Shown here one piece after another: positions 8,755 through 17,297 of a stretch of DNA of 64,000 bases. Location of the stretch: the NCBI RefSeq assembly GCF_000718005.1, contig NZ_JODV01000006.1; one strand, 5' to 3'. A program made the translations under genes and the position numbers. The notes under the pieces were generated by a model. It was not told where the DNA came from and did no database searches. It saw nothing but the letters and a program-made list of their open reading frames with translations. Position 1 is the first letter of the stretch. Every line of letters begins with the position of its first letter. This DNA comes from Actinoalloteichus_B caeruleus (GTDB lineage Bacteria; Actinomycetota; Actinomycetes; Mycobacteriales; Pseudonocardiaceae).

Positions 8755-9452
8755 GCGGAGGCCTCCGTCCTGCGGAAGATGCGGGCGATCATGCCCGGCG
8801 GCACGGTCCGGCCAAGCGAGGCGGCGGCACGCCGTTCGAGGAGCCGCATGAGCGTGGTGAAGACCAGGGCGATCAGGCCGTAGGCGACCAGGAGCAGACC
8901 GAAGGTGCCAGCGGTGTTACCGGTGGAGGCCCGCACCAGCTGCGCACCGAAGGTGAGGTCGGACAGGAAGACGACCGAGACCAGCGCGGTGGCCTTGAGC
9001 AGCTCGATGAGGTTGTTGCTGAAGGAGGGGATCATCGCCACGACCGCCTGCGGGAGGATGACCTTGCGCATCCGCTGCCACGGCGTGAAGTTGAGCGCGA
9101 TCGCCGCCTCGATCTGCCCCTGCGGTACCGCCCGCACCGCCCCGCGCACCACCTCGGCGCCGTAGGCACCGATGTTGAGCGAGAGCGCGAGGACACCGGC
9201 GAACAGCGGCGCCAACTGGACCCCGAAGACCGTCGGGAGCACGAAGATCAACCAGAACAGCACCACCAGTGCCGAGAGCCCCCGGAAAGCCTCGGTGTAG
9301 GCGAATCCCATTCCCCGCAACAGTTTGTTCCCGCTGAGCCGGGCCAACCCGGCCGCGAAGGCGAACACCAGTCCCAGTATCGCCCCGAATATCGTGAGCT
9401 GAAGGGTGACAAGCAACCCTTCGAACATGTAGTTCCAGAGACCCGCGGACAT
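8751..9452 (-). CDS. ehuC: Ectoine/hydroxyectoine ABC importer, permease
   Basis: 233 residues, partner permease to ehuD. The EAA loop reads EAAIALNFTPWQRMRKVILP in the middle of the protein. Around five membrane helices, starting with the helix at residues 10-35. ATG at 9452 with AAGGAG 9 nt upstream. It starts 19 nt after the binding-protein gene and overlaps ehuD by four bases. Confidence 0.88.
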   Translation of the reverse strand: MSAGLWNYMFEGLLVTLQLTIFGAILGLVFAFAAGLARLSGNKLLRGMGFAYTEAFRGLSALVVLFWLIFVLPTVFGVQLAPLFAGVLALSLNIGAYGAEVVRGAVRAVPQGQIEAAIALNFTPWQRMRKVILPQAVVAMIPSFSNNLIELLKATALVSVVFLSDLTFGAQLVRASTGNTAGTFGLLLVAYGLIALVFTTLMRLLERRAAASLGRTVPPGMIARIFRRTEASA

Positions 9453-9471
9453 CTGCGCGAACTCCTTCTCG

Positions 9472-10389
9472 TCAGGACACCGGCGCGCTGCACAGTTCGT
9501 CGGCGGTCAGATCAGTCATCTCTGCCTCGGTGAAACCGAACGGCTCGACGATTTCCAGCAGTTCTCCCGAGCTCTTCATGTCGGCGAGTTCGCGGTTGAA
9601 GTCGTTGACGATGTTCCCCTGGTCCTGCCGGAAGCCGAAAGCGCCGGCGCCGTGCTGCTCCACCCCGTCGACGACGGCGACGAACGGAGGCCCGAGTTCC
9701 AGCGGGGTGCCGGGGCGGGCCTCCAGCGCGGAGCGCAGCGAGAGGCCGGTGAGCAGGAAGGCGTCCGCTCGACCCGCCAGGACGCCGTCGAAACCGGAGG
9801 GCTGGTCCGGGAACACCACGATGCGGCTGTCCGGCACCCCGATGTCCCGGGCGATGCCCTGCTCGACGCCGCCCACGATGACCCCGATCACCGCGTCGTC
9901 GCGCCGCACGAAGTCCTCGACCGTGCCCAGCCCCTTGGGATTTCCCTCGGGCAGCAGCAGGTTGTAGGGGGCGTTGTAGTCCGGGTTCGTGAAGCGGATC
10001 TGCTCGCAGCGCGCGGGGGTGATGTACATGCCGGCGGCGATCACGTCGAACAGGCCCGCGTTGAGACCGGGGATCAGCGAGCTGAAGTCGGCGAGCTTCG
10101 GGACGAACTCCTCGACCCCGAGCCGGCGGAAGATGGTCTTCCCGACCTCGGAGGCCTGGCCGGTGAGGTTCCCCTCGCTGTCGATGTAGGCGAAGGGCCG
10201 CTCGTTGGCGAATCCCATGCGGACGTTGCCTCGGCTCCGGAGCTCGTCGAGCAGGCTCCCGCCCTCCGTGGTGGCCTCGAGATCCACTCGACTGCAACCG
10301 GTCGCGAGTCCCGTGCCGAGTCCGACCACCAGCAATCCGCCTGCCGCACCCCGGAGGAAGTTTCGTCGGTTGACGTTCGCAGCAGACAC
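9472..10389 (-). CDS. ehuB: Ectoine/hydroxyectoine-binding lipoprotein
   Basis: 305 residues. Extracytoplasmic substrate-binding protein that feeds the EhuCD channel. The N-terminus combines a twin-arginine motif (NRRNF, residues 7-11) with a lipobox-like GLATGC, so it may be exported folded and then lipidated. The mature part has the EhuB-type text: MGFANERPFAYI, SSLIPGLNAGLFDVIAAGMYI, ARCEQIRFTNPDYN. GTG at 10389 with GGGAG about 8 nt upstream. First gene of ehuBCDA. The ectoine degradation genes (eut) that often follow this transporter are not in the window, which favours use of the solute for osmoprotection. Confidence 0.87.
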   Translation of the reverse strand: MSAANVNRRNFLRGAAGGLLVVGLGTGLATGCSRVDLEATTEGGSLLDELRSRGNVRMGFANERPFAYIDSEGNLTGQASEVGKTIFRRLGVEEFVPKLADFSSLIPGLNAGLFDVIAAGMYITPARCEQIRFTNPDYNAPYNLLLPEGNPKGLGTVEDFVRRDDAVIGVIVGGVEQGIARDIGVPDSRIVVFPDQPSGFDGVLAGRADAFLLTGLSLRSALEARPGTPLELGPPFVAVVDGVEQHGAGAFGFRQDQGNIVNDFNRELADMKSSGELLEIVEPFGFTEAEMTDLTADELCSAPVS

Positions 10390-11775
10390 AGCGGGCCGCT
10401 CCCTACTTGGTAACAGGTGACGCCGGGTTCCCGATTACCCGGGTGACCCGGCGCTCCGAACCTAGGCCGCGTCATCCCCCCGGTCAAAGACGACCGTTCA
10501 CACGGTCAGGCGACGTTATCGGAACGAGATTCACGATTCACCCCGCGAGCGACAAAGATCGCCACGGGAAAAACTCTGCGTTACCAGCAGATTCACCCAT
10601 TCGGCTGACATCGTGCGAACGTTGTGCTATATGGGTCTCGTTTTGATTACGATCGGCCGCGCACGCGAGGACTGCGCACCGAAGGAGAACGACCACGTTT
10701 CGTGAGCGGCGCCGCGTTCCCCGCCAGGGAAACAGACCGGACGCGATCAGGAAACGATCCGGCAATGCATGCGGGAAGAATACGTGTGGAACGCCGCGCG
10801 GATGGGTACTCGCGTCGGGTGCGTCCCGCTCCCCCAGGCGCTCCCGCCCGACGGCGGGAGCGGACACGACATCCCACTCCCGGGGCGAGGCCACGGGCCC
10901 GCCGAGAGGTACCGCCGGGCTCTCCGAGGGCGGTCGTCTCGCGTCGATCGACGCGCCTGGTCGGTTGGTGCCTCGGGGGATGGCGGATGCCTCGCGGATC
11001 GGGTCCGCCAGCCGCCCGGGCACGTGAGGACAGCGCCCGGGGCCGTGTTCAACGCGCCCGAGGGCTCGAGCGCCGTCACCTCGCCACGGCCCGGTCAACG
11101 GCGGCGGCCACCGCACGAGCACGTGACCGTCCGCCACCGGCACCCGGACACGGCCGTGGGCCTCGGGACGCCCGCCGAACCCGGAGGATCACTGGACCGG
11201 GCACCAACGCATGCCGAACCGACGGGCGACGCGGCGAGGGGGTGGAGCGACCGTCGAACGACGACGGGCCGGGCCTGGGCGGAGACTCCCGGGAGCAGCG
11301 TGGGCCACGCCGTGCGAGCTGCCCGCGCACCACCGCCGGGACCGAACGCCCACTGACCTGGCCGGTCGCCACCGACCGAGCGCACCTCGACACACGGGGC
11401 CTCGCCCCGCACCACCGCCCCGGGATGGTCGGGCCCGAGGCCTCGCCCGCCCCGGGCCCGCCAGGATCGTCGGCGCGACCGCGGTCGCCGCCGGGGTGCT
11501 CGTTCCGGTCATCCTGGGAGCGTCACGGCACCGGGAGGTTCGCCCGGCCAAGTCCGCTCCGGCCAAGCACGTCCCCACCCGCACCCACGAGATCGGTTCA
11601 ACTCCGCCACGAACGGCCTGACCCGCATCACCAGAGCCCGCGGGAACGTGAGAAGTGGGGCCACGCGCCGACCGAGCGCGTGCTGGAGGCCGCGGCCCGG
11701 GCGACCCTCGGGCTGAGGGGCGCCACGCCGGCCCTCACCGGCGCCCAGACGCCCCGCCCGGCTCCCGGCGGGGCC
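10390..11775. other. 1.4-kb stretch without a recognisable gene
   Basis: Between ehuB and the murA terminator. The first 250 bases are clearly AT-richer (10,500-10,640) and probably carry the ehuB promoter. The rest is GC-rich with long open frames on both strands, all rich in Arg, Pro and Gly and without family motifs. In mycobacteria the rRNA operon follows murA; no 16S, 23S or tRNA sequence is visible here. A short hydrophobic run (IVGATAVAAGVLVPVILGA) on the plus strand near 11,466-11,520 may be a remnant of a membrane protein, but no start or full gene supports it. Confidence 0.45.
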
Positions 11776-11796
11776 CGGACCGGAGGCACCGGTCCG
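11776..11796 (-). terminator. Terminator hairpin after murA
   Basis: Perfect 8-bp arms CGGACCGG and CCGGTCCG around a 5-nt loop, 17 nt beyond the murA stop. No U-run follows, as is common in actinomycetes. Confidence 0.5.
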
Positions 11797-11813
11797 ACCC
11801 CGGAGAATGCCGC

Positions 11814-13082
11814 TCAGCGCTGCGGGGGCTCCGACACCCGCTCGACGTCCGCGCCGAGCCCGCGCAGGTTCTCGACGAACCTCGGGTAGCCCCGGTCGAT
11901 GTGGAACACGTCCCACACCTCCGTGACGCCCTCCGAGCACAGCCCGGCCAGCACGAGACCGGCGCCCGCCCGGATGTCGGACGCCCACACCGGCGCGCTC
12001 GACAACCGCTCCACGCCCCTGATCACGGCGTGGTGGCCATCCGTCCTGGCATCGGCCCCCAACCGGACCATCTCGTCGATGAAGCGGAACCGGGCCTCGA
12101 AGACGTTCTCGGTGATCATCGACGTGCCGTCGGCGACCGCGGCCAGCACCACCGCGAACGGCTGGAGGTCGGTGGCGAACCCCGGGTAGGGCAACGTCAC
12201 GAAGTCCACCGCCGAGGGCCGTCCGGACATGACGACCCGGAACTCCTCGTCCCCGACGGTGACCTCCGCGCCGGCCATCCGCAGCTTCTCCAGCACGAGG
12301 TCCAGGTGGTGCGGGTCGACGCCGCGCACGGTGATGTCCCCCCGCGTGGCCCCGGCGGCAAGCGCCCAGGTCGCGCCCACGATGCGGTCGCCGATCACCC
12401 GGTGCTGGGTCGGCTGGAGCGCCGTGACGCCGTGCACGGTGAGGGTCGACGTGCCCGCCCCCTCGATCTTCGCCCCCATCTGCTGGAGCATCGCGCAGAG
12501 ATCGATGATCTCGGGCTCCCGGGCCGCGTTGTCGATCACCGTTGTGCCGTCCGCCAACACGGCCGCCATCAGGATGTTCTCCGTGGCGCCCACGCTGGGG
12601 AAGTCCAGCCAGATCTGCGCGCCGTGCAACCCCTCCGCCTCGGCCACAACGCACCCGTGTTCGATCTCGCTGCGCGCGCCCAGCTTCCGGAGCCCCGCCT
12701 GGTGCATGTCCAGCGGCCGCGAGCCGATCGCGTCCCCACCGGGCAACGCGACCACGGCCCGGCGGCACCGGCCCACCAGCGGCCCCAGCACGCACACCGA
12801 GGCGCGGAGCTTGCTCATCGACGCGAAGTCGGCACGGTGGTCCGGCTGGGCGGGCGTCGTGATGCGCACCGTCCCGCCGTCGATGGTCACCTCGCACCCG
12901 AGATTCCGCAGGACATCGCCCATCAACGGGACGTCCAGGATCTCGGGGCAGTTGGTGATGGTGGTGGTTCCCTCGGCCAGCAGTGCGGCCGCCATCAGTT
13001 TCAGGACGCTGTTCTTGGCGCCGACCACGTCGACGGTTCCCACCAACCGCGCGCCACCACGAACCCGGAAGTGCTCACTCAC
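11814..13082 (-). CDS. murA: UDP-N-acetylglucosamine 1-carboxyvinyltransferase, fosfomycin-insensitive type
   Basis: 422 residues, normal size. First committed step of peptidoglycan synthesis: transfers enolpyruvate from PEP to UDP-GlcNAc in the cytosol. N-terminal GAKNSVLKLMAA binds substrate. The catalytic loop reads LPGGDAIGSRPLD with Asp117 where most bacteria have Cys; mycobacterial MurA has the same change, which makes the enzyme insensitive to fosfomycin. GTG at 13082 gives the family-typical start (VSEHFRVRGG); a 38-residue upstream extension in frame is Arg-rich and rejected. TACGCT lies 8 nt upstream, so the mRNA is probably leaderless. Divergent from the adenosyltransferase gene, 112 nt apart. 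Confidence 0.97.
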   Translation of the reverse strand: MSEHFRVRGGARLVGTVDVVGAKNSVLKLMAAALLAEGTTTITNCPEILDVPLMGDVLRNLGCEVTIDGGTVRITTPAQPDHRADFASMSKLRASVCVLGPLVGRCRRAVVALPGGDAIGSRPLDMHQAGLRKLGARSEIEHGCVVAEAEGLHGAQIWLDFPSVGATENILMAAVLADGTTVIDNAAREPEIIDLCAMLQQMGAKIEGAGTSTLTVHGVTALQPTQHRVIGDRIVGATWALAAGATRGDITVRGVDPHHLDLVLEKLRMAGAEVTVGDEEFRVVMSGRPSAVDFVTLPYPGFATDLQPFAVVLAAVADGTSMITENVFEARFRFIDEMVRLGADARTDGHHAVIRGVERLSSAPVWASDIRAGAGLVLAGLCSEGVTEVWDVFHIDRGYPRFVENLRGLGADVERVSEPPQR

Positions 13083-13090
13083 GGCCAGCC

Positions 13091-13096
13091 AGCGTA
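13091..13096 (-). promoter_or_regulatory. -10 box (TACGCT) of leaderless murA
   Basis: TANNNT hexamer ending 8 nt before the murA GTG, with no Shine-Dalgarno sequence between. Confidence 0.45.
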
Positions 13097-13181
13097 ATGG
13101 TCGACTCCTCGGCCGTCCGCGACGGCCACCGGACGTGGCGGGTCCGACCGTGCGACGCTGGCCAGACGGGCGACGCCTCCG

Positions 13182-13187
13182 TAGGCT
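13182..13187 (+). promoter_or_regulatory. -10 box (TAGGCT) of leaderless pduO
   Basis: TANNNT hexamer ending 7 nt before the ATG at 13195. It forms a back-to-back promoter pair with murA. Confidence 0.5.
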
Positions 13188-13194
13188 GCCCGAC

Positions 13195-13770
13195 ATGTCG
13201 GTGCACCTGAACAGGATCTACACCAGGACCGGTGACGACGGCATGAGCCGTCTCGGCGACTCGAGCCAGGTGCGCAAGACGGACCCGAGGCTCGTGGCCT
13301 ACGCCGACGTCGACGAGGCCAACGCGGCGATCGGGACCGCCCTGGCACTCGGCGCTCCCCCCGAGGACGTCACCGAGGTGCTCCGCACGATCCAGAACGA
13401 CCTCTTCGACGTCGGAGCGGACCTGTGCACCCCGATCGTGCCCGACCCCAGGTACCCGCCGCTGCGCGTCACCCAGGCCGCCGTCGACCGCCTGGAGGGG
13501 TGGTGCGACGACTTCAACGCACGGCTCGGCAAGCTCGACTCGTTCATCCTGCCCGGCGGGACGCCGGCGGCCGCGCTGCTGCACACCGCCCGGACGGTGA
13601 CCCGCCGGGCCGAGCGGGCGGTGTGGGCGCTGCTGGAGACCGACCCGGAACGCTGCAACATCCTCACCGCCCGCTACCTGAACCGGTTGTCCGACCTCCT
13701 GTTCATCCTCGCCCGGGTCTGCAACCCCGACGGGGACGTGCTGTGGAAGCCCGGCAGCGGCCAGGCCTGA
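13195..13770 (+). CDS. pduO: Cob(I)yrinic acid a,c-diamide adenosyltransferase, PduO type
   Basis: 191 residues. Transfers the 5'-deoxyadenosyl group of ATP to cob(I)alamin, making adenosylcobalamin in the cytosol; acts as a trimer. Signature pieces: TRTGDDGMSRL near the N-terminus (ATP binding), ADVDEANAAIG, and the helix with RTVTRRAERAV near residue 130. The same gene stands beside murA and the ATP synthase cluster in mycobacteria (Rv1314c), which supports the call. ATG at 13195 behind a TAGGCT box; no ribosome binding site. Confidence 0.95.
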   Translation: MSVHLNRIYTRTGDDGMSRLGDSSQVRKTDPRLVAYADVDEANAAIGTALALGAPPEDVTEVLRTIQNDLFDVGADLCTPIVPDPRYPPLRVTQAAVDRLEGWCDDFNARLGKLDSFILPGGTPAAALLHTARTVTRRAERAVWALLETDPERCNILTARYLNRLSDLLFILARVCNPDGDVLWKPGSGQA

Positions 13771-14145
13771 GGACCTCGGCGAAGGAGCGGCGGCATCGGC
13801 TCCCTGGGCCCGAACTCCTCCACCGCCGTGGGCGGGTCACGGCACGGCGGGCCGGCACCGCCAGCGGTCGCGCGACCGCCCGCCCCGAGGAACCCGACGC
13901 GCGGGGCGGAGCTGACCGCGCCGAGGGCGGTACGGGAGGCGATCACCGGCCGCCGGAACGCGCCCTCCCGAGGAGGCCGGGACGGGTGACGTCACCGAGA
14001 TCGCTCGGGGCGCGGCACCCGACCAGGGACGGCGGCGCGCTCCTCGACCGCGGTCCCAGCGACGCGGCCGCACCCACTCCGACACGGCGGGCGGCGGCGC
14101 GCTGGTACATCCCACGGGAGTAACGCACACCGGGCGGTGCGGGGC
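13771..14145. other. Intergenic region between convergent genes
   Basis: 375 bases with no supported gene. It holds two perfect palindromes without loops: a 16-mer of GCGGTCGC and its complement at 13864-13879, and GGTGACGTCACC at 13985-13996. Neither is a clear terminator. Confidence 0.4.
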
Positions 14146-14586
14146 TCAGGACGCCCAGGGCACCGAACGGCCGGGAGGGGACGACTCCAACCACGACAGG
14201 AACCCGGTCAACGCATCCGGCCCCATCGCCAGCTCGACCTCGAGGTCCCCCTCGGCCCCGGTGCAGTGCAGGACCGTGGAACCCGGTGGCATGGCGTAGG
14301 CCTCCGGCGCCGTCGGGGAGCGGCGGCTGGCGATCTCCAGGCCGGTCCGCCGCAACACCCGGTCCGGCCCGGAGCGGAGGCTCAACACGCGGTACCAGCG
14401 GAAGTCACCGCCCCGGTAGTGACCGACACCCAGGTGCCAGCCCCGGGGCGTGTCATCCACGCGCGACCGCAGGGCCACGTCGACCCCACCGATCCGGCGC
14501 AACAGCCGGATCCGCCGGGTGATCAGGACTGCCAGGACCACCACGGCCACGAACAGGCCCACCCCGATGGTCTCGATCACCCACAC
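14146..14586 (-). CDS. DUF2550 membrane-anchored protein
   Basis: 146 residues: one N-terminal membrane helix (about 5-24), a basic stop-transfer segment (TRRIRLLRRIGG) and a soluble domain of about 110 residues. DUF2550 proteins sit beside the ATP synthase genes throughout actinobacteria (Rv1312 in M. tuberculosis) and their function is unknown. Here it follows atpC by 27 nt on the same strand, keeping the conserved order. GTG start at 14586; no strong ribosome binding site is seen, so translation may depend on atpC. Confidence 0.88.
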   Translation of the reverse strand: MWVIETIGVGLFVAVVVLAVLITRRIRLLRRIGGVDVALRSRVDDTPRGWHLGVGHYRGGDFRWYRVLSLRSGPDRVLRRTGLEIASRRSPTAPEAYAMPPGSTVLHCTGAEGDLEVELAMGPDALTGFLSWLESSPPGRSVPWAS

Positions 14587-14613
14587 GGCTCGGCCCGCCC
14601 GTATCTCGGCTTC

Positions 14614-14979
14614 TCAGACAGCCTGCCCGGCCGCTCGGAGCTTGCCCCGGGCTTTCGCCCGGATCACCGAGTCCTCGCTCTCCGCCTCGAGCTTCGCCTG
14701 CTCGATGTCGATCTCGTGGGAGAGCTGGGCGTCCTCGGCGAGCACGCTCACCCGGTCCCCGGTCACGGACAGGAACCCGCCGTGCACCGCCGCGTTGATC
14801 CGCTCCCCGTCGGTGGTGGTCACGCGGAACACACCACCCTCGACGAGCTGACCGAGCAGCGGCTCGTGCCGGGGCAGGATGCCGATCTCCCCCTCGGTCG
14901 TCTCGGCCACCACGGAGGTCGCCGTCCCGGACCAGAGGCGACGCTCGACAGCGACGAGTTCGACGGTCATCTCGGCCAC
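14614..14979 (-). CDS. atpC: ATP synthase F1 epsilon subunit
   Basis: 121 residues. Part of the central stalk that links proton flow to the catalytic head, and a brake on ATP hydrolysis. The N-terminal beta-sandwich is typical (MTVELVAVERRLWSG, EIGILPRHEPLL) and a helical tail of about 35 residues follows. GTG at 14979 is chosen since AAGGAG lies 6 nt upstream; two in-frame ATGs at 14985 and 14994 overlap that site. Unlike in most bacteria it is not next to atpD: 4.1 kb of opposite-strand sequence separates them. A TAGACT box at 15,010-15,015 could give it its own promoter. Confidence 0.96.
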   Translation of the reverse strand: MAEMTVELVAVERRLWSGTATSVVAETTEGEIGILPRHEPLLGQLVEGGVFRVTTTDGERINAAVHGGFLSVTGDRVSVLAEDAQLSHEIDIEQAKLEAESEDSVIRAKARGKLRAAGQAV

Positions 14980-15009
14980 GCGCATCTCCTTCATCGGCTG
15001 GTTGCGTGC

Positions 15010-15015
15010 AGTCTA
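15010..15015 (-). promoter_or_regulatory. Candidate -10 box (TAGACT) for atpC
   Basis: TANNNT hexamer about 30 nt upstream of the atpC GTG, leaving room for a short leader with the AAGGAG site. No good -35 is seen (CGGAGG at 17-bp spacing). It matters because atpC is cut off from the rest of the atp operon. Confidence 0.35.
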
Positions 15016-15094
15016 GACAACAGGACAGGCAACCTCCGCCGCCCTCCCGGTGTCCTGACCCGATGTACCCACTGACAGGAGACGGGAGAGGCCG

Positions 15095-15590
15095 GTGAAC
15101 CGGCAGGACCGGGAGTTCCACGACGTCGTCGTCCACGGATCGCGCGCCCTGCCGCGCACCGCGTACCTGCTCACCGGCGGGGACGCCCCCGGCTGCCGAG
15201 GACCCGCTCCAGGACGTCCTCGCCCGGACGTACCCGAGGTGGCGGTCCGTCGCCGGTTCCCCTGGGGCCCACGCGCGGGCGACGCTCGCCAACGCCACGG
15301 CCAACCGCTGGCGCCACCTCTCCCGACGGGGGTCCGGGAGACGCCGTGGGAGGACGGGGGCGACGGGGGCGAACATGGACCAGAACCCGAGCTGGTCCGG
15401 CCCGACGAGGTCACGCGCGCGGGCCACGCTGCCGCCCCGACAGCGGGCGGTGATCGTGCTCCGCTTCTCCGAGGACCTGACGGAAGAACGGACCGCCACG
15501 GCCCTCTGGGCCTCCAGGGGCACGGTCACGGAGCCAGACCGCGCGGGCACTCGCCCGGCTGCGCGCCGTCCCGCACCAGGCAGGGGACGA
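15095..15590 (+). pseudogene. Decayed SigE-family ECF sigma factor (tandem copy 1)
   Basis: Starts well (GTG at 15095, GGGAGAGG upstream) and reads HDVVVHGSRALPRTAYLLTGGD, parallel to FVVHRSPALLRTAYLLAGGD of the intact copy downstream. The similarity then jumps frames: QDVLARTYPRWR and ATLANATANRWRHLSRR in a second frame, GVRETPW and ELVRPDEV back in the first, LPPRQRAVIVLRFSEDLTEE in the third, and SQTARALARLRA after one more shift. At least four frameshifts rule out a working protein. It is a tandem duplicate of the 16746-17297 gene. Confidence 0.75.
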
Positions 15591-16508
15591 CCAAGGCGCG
15601 AAGGGCCGCCCTCTCCCCCACTCCCCCCTGCCCGCCGGGGAGAACGCCCCCGCGTCCCGGTCGGAGGAGACACCCCTTGGCCGTTGGGGAACCGCGGCGG
15701 GTACTGGCCCCCGCCGGCTCCGACCGCACACTCCCACCCGGCTTCGGGACGGGGCCGGGTCGCGGAGGCTGGCCAGAGGAACGCCGCCAGCTCCACCGCC
15801 GGCAGCCCGACCGTGCCAGTCACGAGGCCGAGGCGACGGCGTCGCCGGTAGCCACGGCCCTGGGCGAGGGTCGCGTCGGCCACGATCCTGGTGGCCCCCG
15901 GTACGGGCACCCGGCAGCGGGTGACCTCGCCGGAGCGCACGACCTCCTCCGAGGTGCTGGAGGGGTGACGGGAGTGGGTTCCCCACTTCGTGGAACCTGC
16001 GGCAGGGCCGGACGGAAGAGATCCCCGGCGCCCCCAGGTGCCGTGGCGGGCACCACACCTGGCGGAACGGTGGCCGTGATCGGCCAACGCGTGCTCCTAC
16101 CAGCGAACGGGTCGTCACGGGCGAGGACCAGGTGAGCACCCTGGTCGGCCTGGCCGGACCGGACGCGGAGACCGGCGAGCTCCGCGTCCTCGGCGAGGAT
16201 CTCGGCCACCGCGTTCCCGGTACCCAGCAGATCATCCCCTCGGGGTTCCTGATCGGCGAGGACGACCGCACCCTCCTCGTCATCGACCCCCGGCCGGAGC
16301 CCGAGCCGCACGTCTCGACCCGCCGGTGGTGGACCGAGGACGCCCGGGGCGAGCGGGACTGGCGTGAGCTGGACGTCCAGGGCGCGGTGGCGGTCACCGA
16401 ACTGCCCGAAGACGTGGACAGCGAGGCCGTCCAGGTCGCCACCCCCGATCCGGGGTCGAGGTGATTCCGGAGGACGGCGAGCCCGTCGTCGTGCCCCTCG
16501 CCGGCTGA
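15591..16508 (+). pseudogene. Decayed membrane partner of the ECF sigma factor (tandem copy 1)
   Basis: Remnant of the 510-residue partner gene next door. Scattered matches: TTSEVLEG against TTTEVLGGEG of the intact copy, a piece resembling the VAATTTPSGPAAIFVQ segment, and a longer open part at 16132-16464. In that part GFLIGEDDRTLLVIDPRPEP parallels YLFGEDDRTLIGLPGPEP and the text ends with a VTELPEDVDSEAVQVAT block. The frame then slips to IPEDGEPVVVPLAG and stops at 16508. It lacks the intact copy's C-terminal 230 residues. The order sigma-then-partner matches copy 2, so the whole two-gene unit was duplicated. Confidence 0.65.
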
Positions 16509-16745
16509 CCGCCCGGAGCGGGGCGCGACCCGACGTGTCCACGCCACTCCCGCCGGCGCGGCGTGGACACCGTCCGGCCGGCCGGGGACACCGGGCCGTC
16601 GACGACCGCTGGCCCAGCTGCCCCGTTCCCTCCCCAGCGACCAGAACCCCGGCGCCGGGCCCGTCGAACACCTCCCCTCGCAACCACCGGGACCGGCACG
16701 GTGTCAGGTCGGGTGACAGTGCTCCGCCAACCACCGAGGTGGTCC

Positions 16746-17297
16746 GTGACAGGAAAGAACAAGGACTGGGACACGGAGTTCACCGACTTCGTCGTCCACC
16801 GTTCCCCGGCGCTCCTCAGAACGGCCTACCTGCTGGCCGGCGGGGACCCGGAGGCCGCACGGGACCTGCTCCAGGACGTGCTGGAGCGCATGTACCCCCG
16901 CTGGCCCCGCATCACCGGCTCCCCCGAGGCCTACGCCAGGGGCGCGCTGGCCAACACCGCCGCCAACCGCTGGCGCCGGCTGTCCCGCCGGGTGCGGGAG
17001 ACACCGCTGGCACCAGGCCAGCTCGCTCCCGCGGTGGACGGGCCGGAGGAGGCCGTCGTCACGGCCGACCAGATCGCACCGCTGCTCGCCAGCCTGCCAC
17101 CGAGGATGCGAGCCGTCATCGTGCTGCGGTTCTTCGACGACCTCAGCGAGCGGCAGGTGGCCGAGGTGCTCGGCTGCGGGATCGGCACGGTGAAGAGCCA
17201 GACCTCACGCGGGCTCGCGCGGATGCGCGAAGCCCTGCGACCGGACGGGCCAGGAGCGGCCCGGTTGACCACCACTCCAGCGGGAGGACAGCGATGA
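16746..17297 (+). CDS. SigE-family ECF RNA polymerase sigma factor
   Basis: 183 residues. Directs RNA polymerase to a small set of promoters. Region 2 is at about 12-80 (FVVHRSPALLRTAYLLAGG, then LLQDVLERMYPRW, and ANTAANRWRRLSRR) and region 4 at about 115-165 (LPPRMRAVIVLRFFDDLSER, then GCGIGTVKSQTSRGLARMRE, the helix-turn-helix that reads the -35). This layout is the actinobacterial SigE/ECF41-like small family annotated as SigE family. GTG at 16746 follows GAGGTGG. The stop overlaps the ATG of the next gene (ATGA), so sigma and partner are translationally coupled. Confidence 0.93.
   Translation: MTGKNKDWDTEFTDFVVHRSPALLRTAYLLAGGDPEAARDLLQDVLERMYPRWPRITGSPEAYARGALANTAANRWRRLSRRVRETPLAPGQLAPAVDGPEEAVVTADQIAPLLASLPPRMRAVIVLRFFDDLSERQVAEVLGCGIGTVKSQTSRGLARMREALRPDGPGAARLTTTPAGGQR

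Noticed and set aside
10624..11889. Plus-strand open frame of 421 codons between ehuB and murA
   Set aside because: Its end runs into murA antisense, its composition is Arg/Pro/Gly/Thr throughout, and there is no family motif or ribosome binding site.
16364..17293. Long N-terminal extension of the sigma-partner protein
   Set aside because: It overlaps the intact sigma gene in another frame; the ATG at 17294 with the ATGA overlap is the natural start.
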